A stretch of DNA of 64,000 bases from Acanthopleura granulata (taxonomy: Eukaryota; Mollusca; Polyplacophora; Chitonida; Chitonidae): the NCBI GenBank assembly GCA_016165875.1, contig JABBOT010000014.1, positions 6,340,895-6,404,894 of the forward strand, read 5' to 3'. The notes beneath the pieces were generated by a model. The model worked only from the letters and a program-made list of their open reading frames with translations, was not told where the DNA came from and searched no databases. Shown piece by piece: positions 24,331-35,018 of this stretch (positions are counted from its first letter, which is position 1; each line of letters opens with the position of its first letter). The translations under genes were made by a program, and so were the position numbers.

Positions 24331-24457
24331 CTCAATTAGAGCACACTCGCTTTTCAGCGCTCATCTCATGAGGGAAAAAAGATGTAATTTTTTGATGCAC
24401 AGATAACGGCAATCCAGTGACTGGTCGATGCATTCCTCCTCAGACTTCACCACATTC

Positions 24458-24829
24458 CAAGACCTTAGAACGTCCGCCTCGGTGTTGGGAGACCAGGGAT
24501 CCAATCCGGGTCGGGTCATGCCAAAAATTTTAAAAATGGTACTTGTTGCTGCCTTGTAAGGCGCTCAGCATTGAGAGGTTAGAGGAAGGAAACAGGACTG
24601 GTCGGCCCGGGGTCAGTATAATATGACTGGGTGGGAGTGTCCTGTCTGGTGTCTTCGGCATGATACTCAAGTGGCGGCAGCATTTTGTCGGTGTGGACTC
24701 GCCAAGCCAAGAGAAGACACAGTATATACACATTCTAATGATTCCTCGTAGTCATATGACTGAACAATTTTTGAGTGCGAAGTTAAACCCAAGCATACAT
24801 ACATACATACATACATACATACATACAAT
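24458..24829 (+). mobile_element. SINE family 2, copy with (CATA)n tail
   Basis: A second tRNA-headed SINE. It has a box B-like GGGATCCAATCC, then GTCATGCCAAAAATTTTAAA, ACTTGTTGCTGCCTTG, GGCGCTCAGCATTGAGAGG, GTCTTCGGCATGATACTC and GTGGCGGCAGCATTTTG. Later come CATATGACTGAACAATTTTT and a (CATA)n tail (24794-24828). The body is unlike family 1. Other copies lie at 27790, 42915 and, reversed, 51655. Confidence 0.9.
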
Positions 24830-25079
24830 GTGCCACGCAATAAAGGACGAAAATGTGTATATTGTGTGGAATCCAACTACTCGATGTAGAACTGCCGTTC
24901 TCACATAGCATTCAACACATATCCATGTTAATATATACGCAAACGACTGTAAATTTACAATCAGAAGAGAGGAGTGTATCTACATAAGAATGCGTAATTG
25001 CCTTACCTGACAGCAAATGTTAAAGTAAATTTGTTATTAAAGTGTGTGTTGTCTTTCACAATGAAGCAAATACAGAGGG
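24830..25079. other. No feature recognised
   Basis: A-T-rich sequence between the family 2 SINE and the next fragment of the 6-kb unit. No coding signal and no recognisable repeat. Confidence 0.4.
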
Positions 25080-25420
25080 TATTCCCCCTCGCACGCTGAC
25101 AGCGGGGCAGGGCGGTAAGAAATAGTGCAACCAAAAACAACCGGGAGGGGTCATGCACGAGTAATTAAGACGCTTGTCTTCCAATCGCGGTGGCAGTTAG
25201 TTACGCCATTGGGCAGTGGATTTGTCAATTTTCACTCGTGTGCCCTTTTGCAGAGTCAAACGTTCATTAAAGACCTCGTGTTTTTACGTATATGATGCTC
25301 GTATTTTTTTATGTTACACGAGGGGATGTTCTTCGGCATAAACAAAGGTCGGTGGTTTATCCCAGTTACTCCTATTCCACTGACCCATAAAATTAAGCGA
25401 CCACCATCGTGTATGTCACA
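25080..25420 (+). repeat. ~6-kb repeat unit, distal-end fragment (direct)
   Basis: It matches the distal end of copies A and B (about 13165-13450 and 18720-19010). It includes a tRNA-like stretch (CGAGTAATTAAGACGCTTGT, CTTCCAATCGCGG at about 25160-25190) and GGTCGGTGGTTTATCC (= 18983 region). It shows that the cluster originally extended past the inverted copy. Confidence 0.7.
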
Positions 25421-26394
25421 GAGTTCTTGAGTATGGCCCTAAACAGCAAAAAAAAAAAAAAAAAAAAATAAACAAATCAATCGATCAATCAAACATTGAT
25501 TGGTTTTTCTCAGATCAACTTAAGCTGGATGATATATAGCTATTACCATGAGTCACAGACCGTAACCATATTTTCCAAGCAGGAATATCCGCATGCTCAG
25601 TTTTCACATAAACATTCGCCTTTTAAGATAAGTAATCTTGGCAGAAATGTTGATCCCTGCACACAACAGGTGTCTAGAGGTGACAGCTTCACAACACTGA
25701 CGTGAACGTTTTACACTGTAAAATGACCAACGCCCAACGCGTTTAATGGGCGATTAAACTCTAACAAACTTCCAACAAAACTTGTATGTAGGCCTATACT
25801 ATAATTCTATAATCTCTAAGTGTTTAATATCTGATTCATAAAAGTGTTTATAAATTAAACATCGAAATTTACATCGTACCTCTTCCAACTGCATGAATGA
25901 GTCTGTAGATTGTTTTCCTGTGACAAAGCATCTCAGTGGGCAACACAATCCTTGGGCTTTCTCTATAACGACCAATACCCCTCACGATACTAACCTGGTA
26001 CAAGTATACAAGGCGAACAATTAACTCATCAGGTCCCAATCCGTTGTTCTCACCGGATTCAATCTTCCCACGCGCCGTCGCCAGGCGTCGGCTAATGTAC
26101 TGGAAGTGACTCCGTGTAATACAATTGTAACTGAACCATCTGCCTCTCCATCCAGCCTCCTAGTAACTCAGCGTTCCACAGACCATGCGACAGCTGTCCA
26201 TCCGATTACGTTACCAGGGTAACCACATCATTAATTTGTCTACTTGTCGCCCAAGCTAATCCTGTATGTAATTTTACTCCTAGCATTTTCTGTAAGTTAC
26301 TGTTATCATTTTTTAAAAAATTTGTTGTTAAAAACCCTTAACATTAGCAAGAGAAACAATGGGTATAACACTTGTATGCTTTCTTGAACAACCA
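25421..26394. other. Mostly no feature; poly(A) run
   Basis: A SINE-tail-like stretch (TTCTTGAGTATGGCCCTAAA) is followed by a run of 21 A at 25448-25468 and CAAATCAATCGATCAATC. The rest shows no coding signal or recognisable repeat. Confidence 0.5.
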
Positions 26395-26697
26395 GGGTCC
26401 GCCGTGAGAGAGGGCATTTATCCGACAGTGCCTCTCACCATTGCATCGCTGGGAATTCAAGTTCAGCTCATGCTGGCATCCTCTCTGAGAGCACGTTGGA
26501 AGGTCCGCCAGCAAGATGCAGATCGCTCTGGGTTTTCTCGGGCTGTGCCCGGTTTCCTCCCACCATAATGCTGGCCGCTGTCGTATAAGTGAAATATTCT
26601 TCAGTACGGCGTAAAACACCAATCAAATAAATAAATAAATACAAGTGAAATATTACTGAGTGTGATTTAAAGCACCAATCACATAAATAAATAAATG
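26395..26697 (+). mobile_element. SINE family 1 with duplicated 3' end
   Basis: The body has GCCTCTCACCATTGCA, AAGTTCAGCTCATGCTGG, TTTCCTCCCACCATAATGCT and GTACGGCGTAAAACACCAAT, with an AAATAAATAAATAAAT tail ending near 26641. A second diverged copy of the last 56 bases follows (26642-26697: AAGTGAAATATTACTGAG, AAAGCACCAATCAC, another tail). This is a tandem 3'-end duplication or a nested insertion. The 26698-27249 interval that follows holds nothing recognisable. Confidence 0.9.
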
Positions 26698-27249
26698 AAA
26701 AAATTACAAACAACCATTGTTGCACTGTCACTAGAATATCCAATTCGTTTTATGTTTACTATATTTTATATTGCTATACGATCCCATAATATAAATAGCT
26801 CTGAAGCCCGAGCTAACGGTATAATCTAATGTTTTAATCAACAACAGTTGGTGAGTTATAATGATCAGTGAAACAAAGTTAGAACATCACCACATGATTC
26901 AGTTTAAACAAATGTGTTCAAATAAATCAAAAGAAAAATACAGTGGTTATCGTCACATACAGTAATTGTTACGACACAGGAACACAATTAACAATGGAAC
27001 TAAAGTCTGCTTATGGGCATGCGTTGTTCTAATTATTTATACAGGCTATACCACAACAAGTGCATATCTTCTAGCGCGATTTGTAATGTCTACTGTTTTC
27101 AGTATTGTCTTCTTCCTTGAAGTACTTTCCAGCCCCCCAGAAGCTATCGTATTTGGCATCGGTGTGTGATACTTTATAAAAAAAAGCACTGGTATTAACA
27201 ATCGACATTCGATGAATGCTGATCTCGACTTAAAGTTTAAAAAAATTTT

Positions 27250-27488
27250 TTTTTTTTTAAATTTATTAATTGATGTTTTACGCCGTACTCAAGAACTGTC
27301 ACTTATTCGACGACGCGCAGCATAATGGTAGGAGAAGACCAGGCAGAGCCAGGGCGAAACCCACGACCATCCGCAGGTTGCTGGCAGACAATCGCAGAAG
27401 CTAGCCATGAGCTGGACTTGAACTGACAGTGTTCATAGAGTCTCCTGAATCACAGTGCGGCGCTAGGACTCATTCGGTCGCAGGCCCC
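27250..27488 (-). mobile_element. SINE family 1, reverse orientation
   Basis: Reading the plus strand, it opens with the tail complement (AAATTTATTAATTGATG) and TTTTACGCCGTACTCAAGAA. Then come GCAGCATAATGGTAGGAG, CCCACGACCATCCGCAGG and TTGCTGGCAGAC, ending in a degenerate head near 27488. Confidence 0.88.
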
Positions 27489-27789
27489 AGAATTAAATGA
27501 TAGCAAACTGACATGGAGAGTGTACAATGCAAAGGCTACACGTTCAGCACTGTGTGTATTACGTCGACATGTCATTGTCGTTGTATGCAAAACATATTCG
27601 TAGCCGAGTGGACTGTTGACAACATCTGGTACTATCTAACAGAGAGGCATTGGGGAAGGTAATTCACTGTGCAGTCAACCGTTTGAAATGATGAATGCAG
27701 GTCTTTGTTATGACCAAACTGGCGATGATAATGTGTAGCATGCAACCTCAGTTGACTTTATTGAGCGCAAGCAGAAAACATTATTTGCA

Positions 27790-28150
27790 GTAGTTCTCCG
27801 CCTCCGATTCGGGAGATCCGGTATCAGTGCTGGGTCGGATCATACCAAAAACTTCAAAAATGGCACTTGTTGCTGCCTCGCTCGACGCTCAGTACCGAGG
27901 AGGTGACGGGAAGGAAACCTGACCGATCGGCGCGGTGTCTGTATAATGTGACTGAGTGGTGTGTCAGTCTGATGTCTTCGGCATGATGTTCCAGTGGCGG
28001 CAGCATTTGGCGGCATGGGCTCGCCCTGCCACAAAGAGGCACAAAATACACATAGGGCTTACATTCATAGGGACTCATCGTTGTCATGTAACTGAAAAAC
28101 TGTTGAGTACGAGGAAAAAACCAAAGCATCCATCCATAGATACAGACAGG
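27790..28150 (+). mobile_element. SINE family 2 copy
   Basis: It shares with the 24458 copy the blocks ATACCAAAAACTTCAAAAAT, GCACTTGTTGCTGCCTCG, GTCTTCGGCATGATGTTCC, AGTGGCGGCAGCATTTGG and CATGTAACTGAAAAACTG. It ends in a decayed CATC repeat. Confidence 0.88.
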
Positions 28151-28824
28151 CATTCTTGAATGAGTCATTCCATACAGTTGTACTTTATAAGTGTATATGA
28201 CCATGATACATTGTTTACACGTGTCTATTGTTTTAGTGGTTCTGATTCATCCTTGGCACACGCATCCCTTAATTAAATGTTTTGCACATATATATATAGC
28301 CGTGTTTTTTATTCCGTATATAAATGTTCATTGTTTCAGCACGCAACCCTCATGAAATAGGCTAGGCCAATTGTTGTTCTTGTTGTTGTGTTTCCACATC
28401 TTCTTCTTACTCTTCGCCTTCTTCTTCTTATTATGAATTCGCTTCAATACATTCACCTGTCCGAATCATTCCATCTTGATGTGTGTTGTACTGAGTTTTC
28501 AACAAGTCAGTCATCTGTACTTAGGGAGCAGTTGGCTAGCTCCCGACTCGGTAAACAAGACCAGACGATAACCTCCAAAATGTTACGTGACATTATATCT
28601 TTATATCACAAGTTCTTAACAACTAAACCTGTTACACAGAGGCCGGCATTAGCTGACCTTGTCCTTGACGTTAGAAAGCCACGCAAGGTTACCCGCCATT
28701 GTTATATGCACGCACTGTTGAATATAAATGATATAACAATTGAACAAAAGCCGGTGGTGATTCATATTTTAACCAGCTGTTACAGAATATAGGCCTATTC
28801 GGCTGTGTATATATGTCCAGTAGG
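28151..28824. other. Upstream region of the EF-hand gene
   Basis: It contains a short (TA)n stretch near 28290. A 134-codon plus-strand frame at 28388-28792 resembles nothing I recognise. It lies upstream of a TATA box, so it is probably promoter-proximal non-coding DNA, though an independent short gene cannot be excluded. Confidence 0.4.
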
Positions 28825-28832
28825 TATATAAA
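28825..28832 (+). promoter_or_regulatory. Probable TATA box of the EF-hand gene
   Basis: TATATAAA followed by CCCG, 95 bases upstream of the chosen start codon. A transcription start about 30 bases further on (near 28855-28862) would leave a 5' leader of about 60 bases. This is also why the in-frame ATG at 28836 was not chosen, since it would fall upstream of the predicted transcript start. Confidence 0.6.
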
Positions 28833-28919
28833 CCCGTGAATACTCCTAAGTTGCGTGTTATAGCTCGGTGTGGATATATCGTGGTCGCTGTCCACAGGTG
28901 TATAACGGAAAAACGAACG

Positions 28920-31900
28920 ATGAGCGTTTCCGAGGAGAGTCGAGCGACGTTCGATCGTTTTTTCCGAGAGGCCGATGTGAATAATGACGGTTTTTTGAAT
29001 ATCAAGGAGCTGAAGACGATCTTGTACAATATTGGCTTTAGAGGCTCGGATGAAGAAATAGCAGTGAGTAGAAAATAGCTGCTGTTGTTGTCGTGGGTGA
29101 GTGTGATGGTAGTGGTAGTGGTATTCATTTATTTATTTGATTGATGTTTTACGCCGCACTCAAGAGTATTTCACTTATCCGACGTCGGCCAGCATTATGG
29201 TGGTAGTGGTAGGTAGGGATCGTAGTGTGTATGTGTTTGGGTGGGGGGGGGGGGGGGGGGGGGCTCTTGTCAGAGAATTTTGTTGTCAAATTTTTGTTGC
29301 TTAAAAAAATCCGTAAAAAATAGAGGCAGGCTTGTTGGATATCTCGAAACCTATGCTTCTGCGAGGAAAACGATTTACATCTTCCCAGAATGGCACCAAC
29401 CGTGGACAGTGTAAAAATAGTGGGCAATGTCATCTTCCCTTCTACAGAAAGGAAGTGGGATGAGTCTTTATTTTTTAGACTCGTAAGTAGGTATATGTTA
29501 CAAGGGTACAATACAATGAAGTATTTTATACTGGAGCCGCTTGAATTTGTTTTCAAATTTTTATCATAGTTAAATTCCACTGCTTTGCATGCCTTTATCT
29601 GGTTTCTCCTAGATTAAGGAGACAGTTTATCAAAACAATATTCATAAACGAGTTGGGATTGTGTGATGTTTGAATTGGGGAATTCTTATTAAAAACATTA
29701 TAGCCCTCAAATCGCGAAACTGCTGTTATGACATAGTAACATGTAGTAATTATTTGAGTCGCACAAGAACAAAACTTTTCTCCCCGAATCGGGCATAGAG
29801 AGTGATCTGTTTTCCTCGAAGTTAATACTTTTCCTGATCAAGTTAATACCAATATTGTGCCATTCATTAATGAATAGAGAATTTTTGCCTATGATAATGT
29901 TTCGATTATTTCAAATAATTTCGTTATACATATCAAAATCTCGATTGATGCTTGTCCGAAACGAGAGAAATAGGTGTTTTACTCTTCAGCATAGGTATAT
30001 CATAGCGGCAAAGCGGGAAAGAGTCTAGTTCGCCAAGATCTTTAAATACTTCAGTGGCGCTTAGTTTCCATGGGGCGACCTGACCACCAAAGTATCGAGA
30101 GAGCCAAGCTAACTTGAGTGCTTCGTAATGGTTGCCGAGGTCAATAGATTTTATACCACCATCATTCATTGCAGAACACAGAATAACACGTTTTATCTTT
30201 TCTTACAGATATCCCCAAATATACTGAAATAATTCATTGTTGATTTCTCTGATCACCGATGTAGGAAAATGTAAGGTTGAAGCCAGGTGTGTCAATCAGG
30301 AGAGACCTTCGCTTGAAAGACCGGCGAAAAAGTGTTAAGTTTCCTAAAGATCATATTCAAAATCGTTTCTCCACTTTGCCAATAGAGGCTTGGATATTAT
30401 TATTTACGGTGTTCTTACTATCCACGCTATTTCCTAAAAATATCTACGCTGTCTTCATTTATGTCTGTATTCGGCATTGTTACACGATTGTTACTGTTTT
30501 TATCAAACGGAAACAGTTTAGATTTTTGTAAATTTAACATTGCGAATGTTTTGTGTTTCTTTGAAATGTTTATTACAGATTTTAATGTTGATAACTTCGA
30601 TACACATCAAAAACATATACGGAGAAAAGGGACAACCTTGCCTCAGACCCTCAACAATTGCCTCGTTCTTCTCTCTAGATTAAACCAGTGGGTTGAGTTT
30701 AATTAACTATTTTAATTAACTATACAACTGCAGGACTCTTCATACAATGTCAGAATATGCCTTTTGAACATATGCCCAAAGTTAAATCTATCTAATGCTT
30801 AAGTCAGAAAGGACCACTCTGAGGAATCATAAGCTCGATTTTATGGAGGAACCAGTGGCTTTTTCTTCATAGAGCTTTTTTCAGCTCTGTTTTCTTAGAT
30901 TCATAGTCTGCACAAAGAATAGGAGTGCTTGGTTTAGTTAGCAAACGGTTGTCCAAAGCAGATAACAATTATATGTAGGTTTGGTGGCGTCTTGAGTTGT
31001 GCCCCTTTGTATTTCGTGTGTCGTCTGCTTGATTCGATTGATTTGGTTTATTCACCATAATTTCAGATTCATGCTTATAAACGTTTCAGAAAGTTTTACA
31101 ATGGTGGGAGTAAAGTCTTTAAGACTTGTTCTATCGCAAAATATACATTTTTGTAATATTTAGTGTAAGTAATCAAGGCGGTACATTATAAGATTTTGCT
31201 CCTCTTTTAAATAAAGAGAGAGAAAAAAAAAGAGAAGAGGAAAGAAAAGAAACTAGGGAATAATTTAACAATAGGCAGATAAATTGGAATAGTGAAATAA
31301 CACAAGAAATGGTAGAGATCGATACACAGGTCAGGATGATTACGGAAGATATTAATCCCTCAAAAAATATTCTGGGATTTGAATAATGATATGGATTTAA
31401 TACGCTTTATATGATAAGGAAGCTTATTTCATTCCCTTGGTGCTCGCACCTTAAAAAAATGTGCTGCTTCAGTCATTTTCATACACATGCATGTCCGGAG
31501 CAGAGTGAAAATCGAGACGTGTACATATTTATTTATTTATTTGATTGGTGTTTTACGCCGTACTCAAGAATATTTCACTTATACCACGGCGGCTAGCATT
31601 ATGGTGGGAGGAAATTGGGCAGAGCCCGGGGGAAACCCACGACCATCCGCAGGTTGCTGGCAGACCTTCCCACGACCATCCGCAGGTTGCTGGCAGACCT
31701 TCCCACGTACGGTGCAAATATTTAAGATCATGACAACCATTACCCTTGAGCGGAGGAACATCGTAATTTGTTGTGTCCGGGCTCTGACATGTATTTTTTA
31801 ATCAAACAGATGCGAATTATAGTTAAACAGATAGATATAGGCAGATAATTATAAATGAAATTTTATTCATAAGCGGCCTGCACCATAAGTACATGTACGT

Positions 31901-34900
31901 TTCAGTTATTCGTGGTAGAGTTTTGAACCATTTTTAGGAAATCTTGAAAATAGTTTAAAATAAACCGAAATATCGAATTAACACGACAAGCTGTGAGGAA
32001 TTTAAAATGGCGTTAAAATAGAGATTTTCGGAAAAGAATATAGTTATGATATATTTTCTTCGATGCAAAATACTTTCACGAATTTTATTTTGACATAGTA
32101 TATAGCGGTGCGCTAATTGGAGCATAGCGGAATTAGGCAACAAGTATATCGTTTATAAGATTACCTGCTTAAATGTACTTTAGCCAAACCAATGGACTCT
32201 TAAGGTAAAGGGTCGTAAGGAATTTGACCCGCGGATGACCCATGCTCCGCATAATATCGGCGCGGGGATTTATTGGAACGTAATTACGCAATTCGGAACA
32301 GATGCTCTAGAAGCCCCAGGGACTAATCTCGAGGGTGTGGTGTGGTGGTGAGGGGAATTATCGCCAGCGGCTGCTTACTGACACAATTTAAACCCCTCAG
32401 ACCCTCAATTATTTTCTCAATTTGATTCTAGGACGTGACGGAGGCGAAGCCGCATTACATAGCTCCTGGCCACTAGCTTAACGACGGACATAAAGCATGG
32501 TAGTAACTTAGTGAAAATTAGAAACTTAGAAAGTTAGTGAAAACTCATTTAGTGAAACTATTTCTAAAATAGCAGAGCTATACTTGATCGGACAGAAGCA
32601 GTTAGCCAATTTGCGGAGATAATGATAATGGTTTAGTGCCCCTACGACAGCATTGCAGTTTAGTTCATTATGCAGATCAGCATTCTCAAACGCGTTGGTG
32701 GACGCCAATGCAAGTGATAGAGGCAACGAACATTAAGTGAAATCATCTTAACTTATTTATCTATTTATTTGATTTTGTTTTACGCCGTACTGAAGAATAT
32801 TTCACTTACACGACTTCGGCCAGCATTATGGTGGGAGGAAACCAGGCAGAGCACGGGGGAAACCCACGGCCATCTGCAGGTTGCTGGCAGACCTTCCCAC
32901 ATATGGCCGGAGAGGAAGCCAGCATGAGCTGAACTTACAGCGACCGCATTGGTTGGAGGCTTCGGTCATTGCTCTGCGTTAGCGCGCTAACCGACTGAGC
33001 CACGGAGGCCCCGAAATCATTTTTACGGTCATATACGAACGTTGTCGACTGGTCATTGTGAGAATGCCAAGAGAAAGACCGAGGACATCTGAACCTGAGA
33101 AACCTAACCATATTTAGTTCTAGTGATCCGTGACTCACTGATGGAGAGTGGAGGGTTTCTTTATAATGATGGAGGTTTGTAGGGGCGCGTGATATTTGAA
33201 CGCAATTGGTTTTCTGTCCAGTCCGGTTGACACATCACTGCATGTCAGACATGGCTTCATTACGTTTCAATAAGTGACGGTTTCTTCTTGCTGAAACAGA
33301 TGAGATTACCTAGCTTGCTTTCTGGAAACTTGAGGCATGTACTAATTTTGATTACATATGTGTTAAACCAAGGGACATGGCATTTGCGCTGTAATTAATT
33401 TAAGCCATACCATGTTACCAAAGAGTGTGGGCGACATAAAATCAAATTAGAAACACATTTAGATTTCCTTACAAGTATTTTCAGTGTAAAAAGTTCATCA
33501 TTGACATTTATTTATCTTTTTTTGGTAAGTTTCTTTTGGTTTTGGCTAAGCTCAGTGAAACCGGTAAAGGAAATCTAATGTAAAACTAACACTGATATAT
33601 AGCGCTTTAGCGAAGAGCACAAAAGAAATTCTGCACTCAACGCAGCGCATGCAGAATTCATTTCAAGTTTATAAAGAATAAGTTGTGTAACTCTGAAGAA
33701 GAATTGAACACATACCTTGGCTAATTCTTCTACTTTTTGTGACAGATATTAGCACTGCTGAAAAAAGAAAATTACATTTCTCCCCTAGTTCCTAGGAAAA
33801 GCAAAGACATGGATAGATTGTTCATTAGATATAATAACCAGGTGAGAAATAAAAGAAACTGGCTATTTCTGTTCCAAATGCTTTTATTTTGGGTACAAGA
33901 GCAGACCAGATGCCTCACAAAGTAGAAGAATTAGGGTAAGTTTTTTCCCTCAAAATGAATCGACAGAACGCATGTATCAATCCATAAATGAATTAATTAC
34001 AAAATCAATCAATCACTCAATGAATCACTTAATATAGCAGTAAATTGAAACTTTTCATTCGTGTGAACATTTTTTCCAGTCAGTTTAATTGTATCTTTAT
34101 AAATTGATCCAACTGAATTTTAAAATCAATCAGTCTTCTAAAACATACCTATTCCTTCCTTCATACGACATAATGGCCTAACTATTCGTGTCTGAGGTGT
34201 AGATTAGGCATTTTGTATGCAAAACGCGGAAACTCTTCATTCCCTAAGAACTTCCCACAGGATTAGTTCCCCTTGATGGTTGCAGCAAAAAACGTTCTCC
34301 GTGAGCGTAATGAGAGTTGATTTTTTAAACTTCGGTTTTGAGACTTTCATTCTTTTTGACCTGCTGTCATTGATCCGCTATGGCGACGAATGTGAATCAC
34401 CACGGTTTAAATGTCCTATGCTGCCGTCATCAACAGCTGATTGGCTATCCAAAAAATGTTTCCTAAATTGATCCTATTATTGAGCTATATACCCATTCCA
34501 ACCAAATTCTAGTTAACAAACAGGCCACAGTTAGCCTAACGATTTGTTTCACATATCTTTATGGGAGGCATAGTACTCTGGCTTCCTCCTTATATAAAAC
34601 TGACCTCCATGGTGTAAGTGAAAACCTACTGAGTATGGGGCTAAAGAGGTCGAGTACTCTGACTTCCTCCTGATATAACACTGACCTCCATGGCACAAGT
34701 GAAAACCTCCTGAGTGTTGTGCTAAACAACAGTGAAATAAACATACAAATGGTTCTCTGGATCAAATGTTGATCTATGTAAATCCATGATGAATATTGTT
34801 TTCATTATGTAATCGGGCTATTGGCAAGGATTCGGCTTTACATCAAGAGATTAGTAAGTTATAAGATGCAATGCGCTGGTTTCCTTATCTCTTTCGGGTT

Positions 34901-34987
34901 TCCTGCATCCTTACCTCGCTGTAAGCCATCCTGTGGCGGAATCCTTCCTGAGTATACAACATAAATGAGACCTAATAAATAAATAGA

Positions 34988-35018
<31 letters not shown>

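Noticed and set aside
28388..28792. 134-codon ORF as an upstream exon of the EF-hand gene
   Set aside because: It lies upstream of the TATA box, has no convincing splice link and resembles no known protein.
28836..28919. Earlier in-frame ATG for the EF-hand protein
   Set aside because: It would lie before the predicted transcription start and would add an extension not expected in this family. ATG 28920 gives the usual length.
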